A DNA stretch of 51,768 nucleotides from Caldisericota bacterium (lineage in GTDB: Bacteria > Caldisericota > Caldisericia > Cryosericales > Cryosericaceae), in contig JAPLGK010000024.1 in NCBI GenBank assembly GCA_026390195.1, forward strand, positions 1 to 51,768, read 5' to 3'. A program made the translations under genes and the position numbers. Positions 8,240 to 15,665 of the stretch are shown one piece after another. The notes under the pieces were generated by a model that made no database searches, was not told the origin of the DNA, and saw only the letters and a program-made list of their open reading frames with translations. Within the stretch, counting starts at the first letter, position 1. Each line of letters begins with the position of its first letter.

Positions 8240-8808
8240 CGTTCTCCGATAACCGGATTGCGCAGTTCAGACTCGAGCAGATCCATATAGACCATGTCGT
8301 AGCGCACGCGGTCGCGGACGATGGATTCGCGGAAGCTGCCGAACTCCCGAAAGCCGATCTTGTGGTACGCCTTGTCGCCGCGTGCATTGATGGACAGATG
8401 CCGCAGGAGGATGCTGTGCAGGTTCAGTTTGTCGAACCCGTAGCGGCACAGGAGGTACAGTGCTTCACTGCCGTACCCCTTGCTGAGATACTCCTTCTCA
8501 CCCACCAGGATGCCGACCTCGGCGGTGCCCTCCCTGTCGTTGACGTCGAACAGACTGCAGTCGCCGATGAGCTTCTGGTCACCAGCCAGCCGGATGTCCA
8601 TATGGACCATGTGGTGGCTGCCGGCTTTGGTGACGAAGTCATCGTACCACGCGTACTCTTGCTCCAATGTAAACACCCTGCCGTAGTCGAGCAGAAAGAT
8701 GTTCAGTTCGGGGTCCGTGATCCAGCGCAGGTACGCTGGGACGTCCTCGCGGCAGGCAGGCGTCAGGACGACCTTGGTTCCACTCATGATGACAGGCAGG
8801 TTCTCCAT
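8236..8808 (-). CDS. RimJ/RimL-type GNAT acetyltransferase
   Basis: 190 residues. One GNAT domain with 'KLIGDCSLFDVN', 'AEVGILVGEKEYLSKGYGSEAL' split by the acetyl-CoA loop KGYG, and 'KAYHKIGFREFG' at the C-terminal strand. The pattern fits the RimL-like group that acetylates protein N-termini, polyamines or small molecules; the substrate is unknown. It is the first gene of a four-gene minus-strand operon. A clear AGGAGG lies just before the ATG, and a promoter is at 8838-8866. It overlaps the next gene by 4 bases. Confidence 0.8.
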   Translation of the reverse strand: MENLPVIMSGTKVVLTPACREDVPAYLRWITDPELNIFLLDYGRVFTLEQEYAWYDDFVTKAGSHHMVHMDIRLAGDQKLIGDCSLFDVNDREGTAEVGILVGEKEYLSKGYGSEALYLLCRYGFDKLNLHSILLRHLSINARGDKAYHKIGFREFGSFRESIVRDRVRYDMVYMDLLESELRNPVIGER

Positions 8809-8837
8809 GCTCCGACCTCCTCAGAATCGATGAGACC

Positions 8838-8866
8838 AGCATACCCACAAGGGCGCTGTGGTGCAA
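8838..8866 (-). promoter_or_regulatory. Promoter of the GNAT-peptidase-Pnkp-SDR operon
   Basis: On the minus strand TTGCAC (8866-8861) is followed after 17 bases by TATGCT (8843-8838). The start codon at 8808 lies about 23 bases downstream of the predicted transcription start. Confidence 0.5.
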
Positions 8867-8981
8867 GTGTTCAGGCGGACGACAAAGGCTCTCCCGCACT
8901 GTACACGACTCCTGGCGGGTTCTGTCGCAAGAGAGACGACGAGATGTTCAACGGCAACTCAGGGTCACGCAGCGCCGGTTT

Positions 8982-9009
8982 TTGACACCAGGCCTCCAGG
9001 GCGTATACT
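8982..9009 (+). promoter_or_regulatory. Strong promoter of the stalk-SBP ABC operon
   Basis: Perfect TTGACA at 8982-8987, a 16-base spacer, then TATACT at 9004-9009. The ATG at 9170 leaves a leader of about 155 bases, long enough for regulation. I looked for a cobalamin riboswitch and did not find its conserved boxes. Confidence 0.75.
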
Positions 9010-9169
9010 GTTGCCGGTCAAGAACAAACCGGCTTCAGTTCCGTCGCGGACTGTCGCTGTGGCCGTGCGCCGTCGTGCGTGTGGCTTCAGGTTCTGCGCC
9101 GTTGTGCGCTGTGCCTCCGGTGAAACGGGGCGTGTTGTCGCCGTAATCATCCACCTTGGAGGTTGTGCC

Positions 9170-10609
9170 ATGCACACGAGAATTCGTCGTTTCACCGGTC
9201 TTTTCCTGATTGTCGTCGCCATGCTTGTCGCCAGTATCCCATCCACGACTGTACGGGCAGCATACCGGCCAGTGTCGTCTGTCGTGCTCACCGTAGGGAG
9301 TCCGACGATGACTGTAAACGGTTTCCTCTTTCCGATCGATCCTGCGAACTTGAAGGTCGTTCCTGTTGTCGAAGCAGCGTGGGATAGAGCTCTCGTGCCG
9401 ATTCGCAGCATCGTCGAGCTGACTGGTGGCGACGTGAAGTGGACCCCCGCCACCAGGACAGTGCATCTGTCGCTGGAGTCACACGTGGTCGAACTGACGG
9501 TGGGGAAGGCCAGTGCGCGGGTCGACGGACGCACAGTATGGATCGACACAAACCATCGGGTCGTGCCGACCATCGTTCTCGGTCATGTGATGATCCCCGT
9601 CCGGTTTGCCGCACAGTCGCTCGGAGGGCTGGCAAACTGGAATGCTGAGAGCAAGATGATTACGCTGACGCTGCCCAAACAGATGGAGCAGGTCACCGAC
9701 ATGATGGGGCACGCCGTGACTGTGCCGCGTCGCGTGGTGCGCATTGCGACCCTTTCCGCGACTGCCACCCAGCTTGTCTTTGCCGTCGGAGCACAGGACC
9801 AGCTCGTCGTCGCAAGCTTCGGTTCCGCCGTCAAGGGGAAGGCCATGGAGGCGATCTATCCTCGGATGAACCAGGTCCCCGAAGCTGGCAACCAGAATGC
9901 GGCGAACGTCGAGACTCTGCTTGCAGCCCGTCCGGATATCGTACTGACGGAAGAGGGCCCCGCGCTGGATCAGATGAAGGCAGTTGGGCTGCCGGCGTAC
10001 GCGTTCTCGGCCGAGCAGCCGGGACAGCTCTACGATGCCATCAAGCGGATGGGAGCGTTGACCGGGCACACGGCAGAAGCAGCTGCCTCGCTCGACGTGC
10101 TGACCACGAAGATGAAGGAGATCACGGACGCGGTCGGGGTCGTGGAACCTGCGCGAAGCCTCAAGGTCTACGTCGCCGGGACGAGCATCTTCAGGACGTT
10201 TGGCGGTGACTTCTTCCAGACGTTCATAGTGAGGAACGCCGGGGGCGTGAGCGTTTCCGAGCAACTGACTGGCGGCAAAGTTGACGTTTCTCCCGAGCAG
10301 GTGCTCGTCTGGAACCCGGACATCATCATCCTCACGTCTTATACCAAGGACACCGTGAGTGACGTCATTACCAACCCCAAGCTGCAGAATGTGGCGGCCG
10401 TGCGGGACCACAGGGTCTACGTGATGCCGAAATACGTTGTCTCGTGGGACATGCCGGTCCCCGAGTCGTTTCTGGGCACGATGTGGCTGGCCCACAAGCT
10501 CTATCCCGACCAGGTCCGGTTCGACATGTCTGCCGAGATTGCACAGTTCTACCGGCAGTTCTATGGGTTCACGGTCCCCGCGGCCGACCTTGCGGCGCTT
10601 TCCCAGTAG
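9170..10609 (+). CDS. Secreted ABC binding protein (BtuF/FecB type) fused to a copper-amine-oxidase-N stalk domain
   Basis: 479 residues. Signal peptide at about 1-31 ('LFLIVVAMLVASIPSTTVRA'), without a lipobox cysteine. Residues about 37-167 are a copper-amine-oxidase N-terminal-like 'stalk' domain with its usual '(L)VPIRSIVELTGG...' and 'MIPVRFAAQSLGG' repeats. From about 175 the chain is a class III periplasmic binding protein: 'ALVFAVGAQDQLV', 'ARPDIVL' and 'WNPDIIILTS'. Such proteins deliver cobalamin, haem or ferric siderophores to an ABC importer. The stalk domain may hold the protein at the cell surface in place of a lipid anchor. GGAGG at 9158-9162 supports the ATG at 9170. The ATPase and permease follow at once. 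Confidence 0.85.
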   Translation: MHTRIRRFTGLFLIVVAMLVASIPSTTVRAAYRPVSSVVLTVGSPTMTVNGFLFPIDPANLKVVPVVEAAWDRALVPIRSIVELTGGDVKWTPATRTVHLSLESHVVELTVGKASARVDGRTVWIDTNHRVVPTIVLGHVMIPVRFAAQSLGGLANWNAESKMITLTLPKQMEQVTDMMGHAVTVPRRVVRIATLSATATQLVFAVGAQDQLVVASFGSAVKGKAMEAIYPRMNQVPEAGNQNAANVETLLAARPDIVLTEEGPALDQMKAVGLPAYAFSAEQPGQLYDAIKRMGALTGHTAEAAASLDVLTTKMKEITDAVGVVEPARSLKVYVAGTSIFRTFGGDFFQTFIVRNAGGVSVSEQLTGGKVDVSPEQVLVWNPDIIILTSYTKDTVSDVITNPKLQNVAAVRDHRVYVMPKYVVSWDMPVPESFLGTMWLAHKLYPDQVRFDMSAEIAQFYRQFYGFTVPAADLAALSQ

Positions 10610-10612
10610 CGC

Positions 10613-11404
10613 ATGGAACAAACCCGTCCGTCGGTCGTTGACATCCAGAATCTTGGCTTTGCCTACGGCGAGGCCATGATCCTCCACGATCTCACCATGG
10701 CTGTGGGTCCCCACGAGGTCTTCGGCATCGTGGGACCAAACGCGGCTGGCAAGACGACGCTCCTTCGCTGTGTTGAGCGGGTCCTGACTCCCCGAACCGG
10801 GACGATCCGTATCGACGGTCGTGACCTGAAGACGCTGTCAGCTCGCGACGTGAGCAGGCGTGTGGCTTCCGTTCCACAGTCTCATACGCCTGCGTTCCCG
10901 TATACCGTTCAGGACATCGTGCTCATGGGACGCAATCCCCACCTGGGCGCTGCTTCTCAGCCCGGTCCGCATGACGTGGCTGTGGCACAGGAGGCCATGG
11001 ACGAACTTGGCATACGTGCGATCGCCGCCCGTCCCTACACCCAGCTGTCCGGTGGACAGCTTCAACTGGTCCTGCTTGCCCGCGCGTTGACACAGGAGGC
11101 ACAGGTCCTGCTGCTGGACGAGCCGACAGCGCACCTCGACTTCCGAAACCGGCACCTGGTGTTGAGTACGATACGCGATCTTGCCGTCCGCCGCGGGCTG
11201 GCCGTCATCATGACCGTCCATGATCCCAACGATGCCATGCAGTATGCCGACCGCGTGGGGCTTGTGAGCGAAGGAGGCCTGATTGCACTCGGGACTCCCC
11301 AGGAGGTCTTGACGGCAGACAATCTGGGGCGACTCTATGGCATGCCCATCGAGGTCCTGACCGATGGCGCACGGCACGTGATTGTCGCAGGGATCGGTTC
11401 ATGA
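10613..11404 (+). CDS. ABC importer ATPase (FecE/BtuD/FepC type)
   Basis: 263 residues, normal length. Walker A 'GPNAAGKTT' near residue 41, Q-loop region 'VPQSHTPAFPYT', signature 'LSGGQLQLV', Walker B 'LLLDEPTAHLD' and the switch histidine in 'IMTVHDPND'. Begins 3 bases after the binding-protein stop without its own strong ribosome binding site, so it is probably translationally coupled. It drives uptake of the metal complex or vitamin bound by the preceding protein. The ATP-binding family is certain; the substrate (iron chelate, haem or cobalamin) is not. Confidence 0.9.
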   Translation: MEQTRPSVVDIQNLGFAYGEAMILHDLTMAVGPHEVFGIVGPNAAGKTTLLRCVERVLTPRTGTIRIDGRDLKTLSARDVSRRVASVPQSHTPAFPYTVQDIVLMGRNPHLGAASQPGPHDVAVAQEAMDELGIRAIAARPYTQLSGGQLQLVLLARALTQEAQVLLLDEPTAHLDFRNRHLVLSTIRDLAVRRGLAVIMTVHDPNDAMQYADRVGLVSEGGLIALGTPQEVLTADNLGRLYGMPIEVLTDGARHVIVAGIGS

Positions 11405-12414
11405 AGCGTGTGCGGTTCCTGCCGACTCTGCTCCTTATGTGGGTGGGCGTGTTAGCGGTGCTTCTGGCGTCGCTTTGCCTGGGTCGCTATCCCATCGCTC
11501 CGAAAACTGTCCTGCAGGTGCTGCTCTCACGTCTCGCGCCCATTCTCCGCACATGGGACCCGACCGTCGAGACCGTAGTCTGGCAGGTGCGGCTTCCCCG
11601 CGCACTGGCGGCTGCCCTGGTCGGTGCTGCGCTTGCTTCCGGCGGAGCAGTCTTCCAGGGGCTGTTCCACAACCCGCTGGTTTCGCCGTACGTTCTTGGT
11701 GTCTCCTCGGGTGCGGGGTTCGGGGCCGCGGTCGCCATCTTGCTGGGCGCAGGCGCTGCGGTCACGCAGGCCTCAGCCTTTGCGACAGGGGCACTTGCGG
11801 TGTCGTTAGCATGGCTGATCGCCCGGTCCGGGCGTGACCGGTCACACGTGACCCTGGTGCTCGCGGGCTTCGTCGTCGGGAGCCTGTTCTCGTCGCTGGT
11901 GGCTGGGGCACAATACGTAGCCGACCCGTCGACGAAGCTGCCCCAGATCGTCTTCTGGTTGATGGGTTCACTTGCGTCTGCGCAGTGGTCGGATCTCCTC
12001 AGGGCCGTCGTCGTGATCGTGCCGTGCCTGCTGGCCATCACGGTGTTGCGCTGGAAGCTCAACATCCTCTCCATGGGCGACGACGAGGCGCGGTCGCTGG
12101 GCGAGAACCCCACGGCGATGAGGGTCGTGCTCATCGGGTTGACGACCATGACCACTGCTGTCAGCGTGGCGCTCTCCGGTGTCATCGGGTGGGTCGGGCT
12201 GGTCGTGCCGCATCTGGCACGCGGCATCGTCGGGCCGGATTCCCGCAAGCTCATACCGGCTTCCATCGCCCTGGGGGCAATCTACGTGATGATCATCGAC
12301 GATGTGGCGCGTAGCCTGACGATGGCGGAGATCCCGCTGGGTATTCTGACCGGGATCGTTGGTGCGCCCGTCTTCGCGCTGCTGTTGCGCCGAAGCCGCT
12401 CGGACTGGGACTAG
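11401..12414 (+). CDS. ABC importer permease, FecCD/BtuC family
   Basis: 337 residues with about ten membrane helices. The family hallmarks are visible: 'RLPRALAAALVGAALASGGAVFQG', read in parts, 'NPLVSPYVLGVSSGAGFGA' and the C-terminal 'GLVVPHLARGIVG' coupling-helix region. Start overlaps the ATPase stop (ATGA). Order binding protein, ATPase, permease makes a complete single-permease importer. Its last 4 bases overlap the end of the opposing kinase gene, so the two genes share their stop region tail to tail. Confidence 0.9.
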   Translation: MKRVRFLPTLLLMWVGVLAVLLASLCLGRYPIAPKTVLQVLLSRLAPILRTWDPTVETVVWQVRLPRALAAALVGAALASGGAVFQGLFHNPLVSPYVLGVSSGAGFGAAVAILLGAGAAVTQASAFATGALAVSLAWLIARSGRDRSHVTLVLAGFVVGSLFSSLVAGAQYVADPSTKLPQIVFWLMGSLASAQWSDLLRAVVVIVPCLLAITVLRWKLNILSMGDDEARSLGENPTAMRVVLIGLTTMTTAVSVALSGVIGWVGLVVPHLARGIVGPDSRKLIPASIALGAIYVMIIDDVARSLTMAEIPLGILTGIVGAPVFALLLRRSRSDWD

Positions 12415-12935
12415 AGCGTCTGCAGCAGCTGTTTCACAACAGAGGACAACACTCTGCCGCGCTCGACCTCAGGCCCCCCAATGATCCGAACAGAGACTCC
12501 TGTCACGACGCGCCACTCCTGCATCTCCTGCCACGTGGTGGTTACCTTCTCCTCTCGAACCGGGACTGCGCGCGTTGCAAAGTGCTCGTTCGCCAGGCAC
12601 TCCTCCAGTGAGGGAAGCAGCACCAGGACGTCGAGCCGGGGCGCGGGCGGGTTATCGACGAGAGGGGCAAGCTGGTCTGGCAGTACCGTACCATCGACGA
12701 TGACCGTGCACGTCGCTGCCAGGTCGCGCGCGAGGGCCAGCTGGTGGCGCAGGATCACAGCGTACAATTCAGCCTCGTTGCCCATCCACCTGTTGCGGCC
12801 CTGCGCCAGCACCTCATGGAACAGGTCGTCAACGTGCAGAAGGACGGAGCCCACCAGTGCTCGGTGGGCCTCAGCCGCGAACGTCGACTTTCCGCTTGCC
12901 CGCGGACCAGTGATCAGGATGACATGTGCGCTCAT
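12411..12935 (-). CDS. Small P-loop kinase-like ATPase
   Basis: 174 residues. It starts 'MSAHVILITGPRASGKST' with a Walker A (GPRASGKS) and has 'LLHVDDLFHE' and 'VIVDGT' as the later strand motifs, fitting the adenylate/nucleoside-kinase-like P-loop fold (AAA_33/zeta-toxin-like small kinases). Substrate unknown. There is no ribosome binding site: a TAGACT -10 element ends 6 bases before the ATG, so the message may be leaderless. Tail-to-tail overlap of 4 bases with the ABC permease. Confidence 0.65.
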   Translation of the reverse strand: MSAHVILITGPRASGKSTFAAEAHRALVGSVLLHVDDLFHEVLAQGRNRWMGNEAELYAVILRHQLALARDLAATCTVIVDGTVLPDQLAPLVDNPPAPRLDVLVLLPSLEECLANEHFATRAVPVREEKVTTTWQEMQEWRVVTGVSVRIIGGPEVERGRVLSSVVKQLLQTL

Positions 12936-12941
12936 GTAATC

Positions 12942-12947
12942 AGTCTA
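12942..12947 (-). promoter_or_regulatory. -10 element placing transcription start at the ATG of the P-loop kinase
   Basis: TAGACT on the minus strand is followed by six bases and then ATG. No good -35 was seen and no Shine-Dalgarno is present between them. Confidence 0.4.
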
Positions 12948-13095
12948 CTCTGGTTTAGATGTCCGTTCCCCATTGACGCCCCCTTGCCCCTTCTTCGACC
13001 ATTCTTTTCGACAGCCCCTTTCGGAGCCTACTGCATACTGTAGCAGGATTCGGTAAGCGAGACAGCGGAGCCTTCAACCGTCGCCAGCATTCTTC

Positions 13096-13115
13096 ATTCC
13101 CGCGTATGCGGGAAT
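13096..13115. repeat. REP-like palindrome, copy 1
   Basis: ATTCCCGC, four bases (GTAT), GCGGGAAT: a perfect 8-bp stem. A second copy with the same stem and a different loop is at 14281-14300. The two copies flank the CrtC/AttH-like gene. Confidence 0.7.
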
Positions 13116-13131
13116 CTATCTCTTGTCGCAG

Positions 13132-13160
13132 TTGAGCAAGTCGCTAAATCCGGGGATACT
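13132..13160 (+). promoter_or_regulatory. Promoter of the CrtC/AttH-like gene
   Basis: TTGAGC at 13132-13137, 17 bases, GATACT at 13155-13160. AGAGGTGA at 13170-13177 then precedes the ATG at 13184. Confidence 0.45.
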
Positions 13161-13183
13161 GTGAGCGGCAGAGGTGATGGACG

Positions 13184-14254
13184 ATGACCGGCAGGAAGAT
13201 CCTGAAAGGCGCGCTGACTCAATTGCCCATCGAACTCTATGAGCTGATGGTCCAGGGCGCCTCACGCCGTCCGCTTCCTCCCATCGCCTTCACCAGCAGG
13301 GACCACTTTTCCCACCGGGGGGCACGCATCGAGTGGTGGTATTTCACCAGCGTGCTGACGACACCGGCGAGAAAAGCGCCCGTTGGACTCGAAGTGACCT
13401 TCTTCAGAGTGAAAACGCTGGTCGACAGCGTGATCGTCCACGCAGCTGTCACCGACGTCGATGGCCAGAAGTACTCTTATACCGGCATGGTCCTGCCCGT
13501 GCACATTCCCTTCACCTCCGACGCTCAAACAGTGATTGCATTGTTCGGCAACCGGGTGGGGTTCAGTGAAGATCGCAACAGTCTCGTCATCGACACACGC
13601 CTGAGGGGCCTGCAGGTACACTGTTCTTGTGCCATCCAGGACGTCATGGCACAGGGAGCGGGTGGTATCCTGGAGATGCAGAACAGCCCAGGTGATGCGT
13701 CCTACTACTTCACGTTGCCTAACCTGCGGACCGAGGGCACGATTGTCCTGAACGGCGAGAGTCTTCCCGTCACCGGGCTGACGTGGCATGACCACCAGTG
13801 GGGCAACTTCAACGTGGTCAACCTCAAGTGGGACTGGTTCTCGCTCCGGTTCGACGATGAGGACCTGTATGTCATGCTGTTCAACTTCGACCGGTGGGGC
13901 ACGACGTACGGAGCCGGGAACGTGTACCGGCATGGGCGAACGATGCGGGTCGAACGGTTTGAGGTGCGGGCGTCGGACGTCTGCGTGGCTCAGAACGGCA
14001 TCACATACCGCATCGACTGGGAGCTGCGGATCTTTGAGAATCCCGAAGCATCCACTCCCTTCATGACCGCACACGTGAGACCGGTCCTCAAGGAGCAGTA
14101 CCTGTCATCGTTGATCACGCCGGGCTACTGGGAGGGCCTGTGCACCGTCCACGGTGAGATCACGACCCCGGTCGACCTGGATGGTACCCGCTTCCTGGAC
14201 AGAAAGGTACTGGACGGGTTCGCCTACGTGGAGCTGACGGGATACGAACAGTAG
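13184..14254 (+). CDS. CrtC/AttH-type lipocalin-like hydratase family protein
   Basis: 356 residues. Signature stretches of the hydroxyneurosporene synthase (carotenoid 1,2-hydratase)/AttH family are clear: 'RIEWWYFTSVL' near residue 50, 'GLTWHDHQWGNF' near 200 and 'WDWFSLRF' after it, with the end 'YWEGLCTVHGE ... GFAYVELTGY'. Known members hydrate double bonds or bind hydrophobic ligands in a double-lipocalin barrel. No signal peptide. No carotenoid biosynthesis genes are nearby, so a carotenoid substrate cannot be assumed. REP-like palindromes lie on both sides. Confidence 0.8.
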   Translation: MTGRKILKGALTQLPIELYELMVQGASRRPLPPIAFTSRDHFSHRGARIEWWYFTSVLTTPARKAPVGLEVTFFRVKTLVDSVIVHAAVTDVDGQKYSYTGMVLPVHIPFTSDAQTVIALFGNRVGFSEDRNSLVIDTRLRGLQVHCSCAIQDVMAQGAGGILEMQNSPGDASYYFTLPNLRTEGTIVLNGESLPVTGLTWHDHQWGNFNVVNLKWDWFSLRFDDEDLYVMLFNFDRWGTTYGAGNVYRHGRTMRVERFEVRASDVCVAQNGITYRIDWELRIFENPEASTPFMTAHVRPVLKEQYLSSLITPGYWEGLCTVHGEITTPVDLDGTRFLDRKVLDGFAYVELTGYEQ

Positions 14255-14280
14255 CTGGTGCCACGCAACGACAGACCTGG

Positions 14281-14300
14281 ATTCCCGCCTGTGCGGGAAT
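14281..14300. repeat. REP-like palindrome, copy 2
   Basis: ATTCCCGC, four bases (CTGT), GCGGGAAT, 26 bases after the CrtC-like stop. Same stem as 13096-13115 and flanked by GG..GACG, the context commonly seen for such dispersed palindromes. It may also act as a transcription end for the gene. Confidence 0.7.
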
Positions 14301-14389
14301 GACGAATGCTCGAGAATGACGAAGGCGGACCATTTCCACATGTGCCGGCTGGAGCAGGACATCAGACTTCGACCGCATACACTGATCTC

Positions 14390-14406
14390 CGACCATTTCT
14401 CTGGAA
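14390..14406 (+). repeat. Short imperfect repeat, left of the ATC-hydrolase gene
   Basis: CGACCATTTCTCTGGAA. A version lacking the inner CT is at 15222-15236 on the other side of the gene. ACACTGATCTCC directly before it (14378-14389) also reappears with one change at 15279-15290. Confidence 0.4.
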
Positions 14407-14517
14407 TGTTCGTGCTGTAGGATGCCGATGCACCAGGTTGACAGAGACCAGCCCTTTCTCGCTGTCCCCAACCAACAAAGAAGAATCCGGAACACTGTCT
14501 GGATCATCCAAGAAGAG

Positions 14518-14523
14518 TATAAT
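14518..14523 (+). promoter_or_regulatory. -10 element for the ATC-hydrolase-family gene
   Basis: Perfect TATAAT 34 bases before the ATG at 14558; the -35 is poor (TGTCTG area). The interval 14255-14557 otherwise contains only the REP-like palindrome and the short repeat. Confidence 0.45.
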
Positions 14524-14557
14524 TAACCTGCTTCTAGGCAAAACAGGGAGGACCAAT

Positions 14558-15061
14558 ATGGCTGGCAATCTGAATGAGATTTTGCCCGATCCTATCAGCG
14601 AGGCAGATGAGCAGATTCTGCTGGACTTGTTGAAGCGCAAGATGATGGTGATGGCGGATGTCGCCGTAGAGCTCCTGCATGCCATGGAGAGAGAATTCGG
14701 TTCAGAAGCGCGTGAAGTCGTTCGAGAAATGATCAACCACCAAGAGTTTGAATCACGTCAAGATGCCGGAAAGCCAGAGACGGATCTTCGCGATTTCTGT
14801 GCAATGGTAGACAAGGCCGCTGTAGGCACTCACACATGGAAGAAGACCGAGGATATGCCTGACAGCGTAGGCTACAGTTTCACCAGATGCATGTACGCCG
14901 AGATCTTTTGTGAGCTTGAGGAGCCTGAACTGGGGTCGATAATGTGTTCAAGAGACGAGCCCTGGGTCAAATCCTTCAACCCGAAGCTGGCTTTCAGGAG
15001 AACCAAGGCGCTGATGAACGGGGACGAGATCTGTGACAACACGTACTACGTGGAGACTTAG
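14558..15061 (+). CDS. L-2-amino-thiazoline-4-carboxylate hydrolase family protein
   Basis: 167 residues. The C-terminal half matches the ATC-hydrolase family pattern: 'FTRCMYAEIFCELEEPELG', 'MCSRDEPW', 'FNPKLAFRRTKALMNGDEICD'. Founding members open the thiazoline ring in L-cysteine production, but most family members are uncharacterised and many occur in anaerobes beside regulators. GGGAGG ending at 14552 supports the ATG at 14558. GC content is a little lower than its neighbours, and short repeated sequences lie on both sides, so the gene may be a recent arrival. Stand-alone transcription unit. Confidence 0.75.
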   Translation: MAGNLNEILPDPISEADEQILLDLLKRKMMVMADVAVELLHAMEREFGSEAREVVREMINHQEFESRQDAGKPETDLRDFCAMVDKAAVGTHTWKKTEDMPDSVGYSFTRCMYAEIFCELEEPELGSIMCSRDEPWVKSFNPKLAFRRTKALMNGDEICDNTYYVET

Positions 15062-15221
15062 CCGCTCGAAACGCGGGCCAAGAGACAAGATTCAGCAGTG
15101 CGGCTCTCTCACGTAGACGCGCGTCAGCCCCCTCTATGGATCGCATACCGCGAGAGACTCAGTGCACCACCAATTGGCACGCGAGTTTCTGGCGGGCTCC
15201 AGATCGTGTGACATCATAGTT

Positions 15222-15275
15222 CGACCATTTCTGGAACAACTAGTCTGCAGGCGGCTTTCTGTTGCGAAAATGGTC
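15222..15275 (+). repeat. Repeat and inverted repeat right of the ATC-hydrolase gene
   Basis: CGACCATTTCTGGAA at 15222-15236 repeats the element at 14390. GACCATTT (15223-15230) is also inverted as AAATGGTC at 15268-15275. The rest of 15062-15325 shows nothing I can assign. Confidence 0.4.
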
Positions 15276-15325
15276 AAACACTGATGTCCTACTGCAGCTG
15301 GAATTGCCGTCTTCTCTTGGGGCCC

Positions 15326-15354
15326 TTGACACATGACAGTATTATCATATGATA
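15326..15354 (+). promoter_or_regulatory. Promoter and palindromic operator of the ArsR-CDF operon
   Basis: TTGACA at 15326-15331, 16 bases, TATGAT at 15348-15353. The -10 lies inside the perfect 12-bp palindrome TATCATATGATA (15343-15354), a likely binding site for the ArsR-family repressor encoded just downstream. Predicted transcription start is about 15360, only 3 bases before the ATG. Confidence 0.65.
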
Positions 15355-15362
15355 CCAGCATC

Positions 15363-15665
15363 ATGAAAACCAACACGACACTCGACGCACTGACGTCGTT
15401 CTACAAGCTGCTGGCAAATGAGTCGCGGCTGTCCATCCTGCTTGCTCTCCGCGATGGTGAGGACAACGTCGCCGGCATCTGCGGCCAAACGGGCCTGAGC
15501 CAGACGCTCGTCTCGCACCAGCTAGCCGTCCTGCACCGCAGCGATGTCGTCCGTTCCCGCAAGGATGGACGGCGCACGTTCTACGCCTTGGCGGACAAGC
15601 ACATCGACATCATTGTCGGGTTTGCGCTGGACCATCTTGCAGAAAAGGAAGTACACCATGAGTGA
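15363..15665 (+). CDS. ArsR/SmtB-family metal-responsive repressor
   Basis: 100 residues. Winged helix-turn-helix of the ArsR type: 'YKLLANESRLSILLALRDGE', recognition helix 'GLSQTLVSHQLAVLHRSDVV' and wing 'RSRKDGRRTFYAL'. The C-terminal helix has 'DKHIDIIVGFALDHLAEKEVHHE' with D and H residues, the alpha-5 metal site position used by zinc sensors. I chose ATG 15363 because the promoter -10 ends at 15353; an in-frame ATG at 15333 would lie inside the promoter. No ribosome binding site, so translation is probably leaderless. It overlaps the efflux gene by 8 bases, so it most likely represses a metal (zinc-type) export operon including itself. Confidence 0.85.
   Translation: MKTNTTLDALTSFYKLLANESRLSILLALRDGEDNVAGICGQTGLSQTLVSHQLAVLHRSDVVRSRKDGRRTFYALADKHIDIIVGFALDHLAEKEVHHE

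Noticed and set aside
9010..9169. Cobalamin riboswitch before the BtuF-like gene
   Set aside because: The conserved B12-box and adjoining elements are not visible.
9479..10714. A 411-codon minus-strand frame opposite the stalk-SBP gene
   Set aside because: Antisense shadow of a GC-rich gene; no ribosome binding site or motif.
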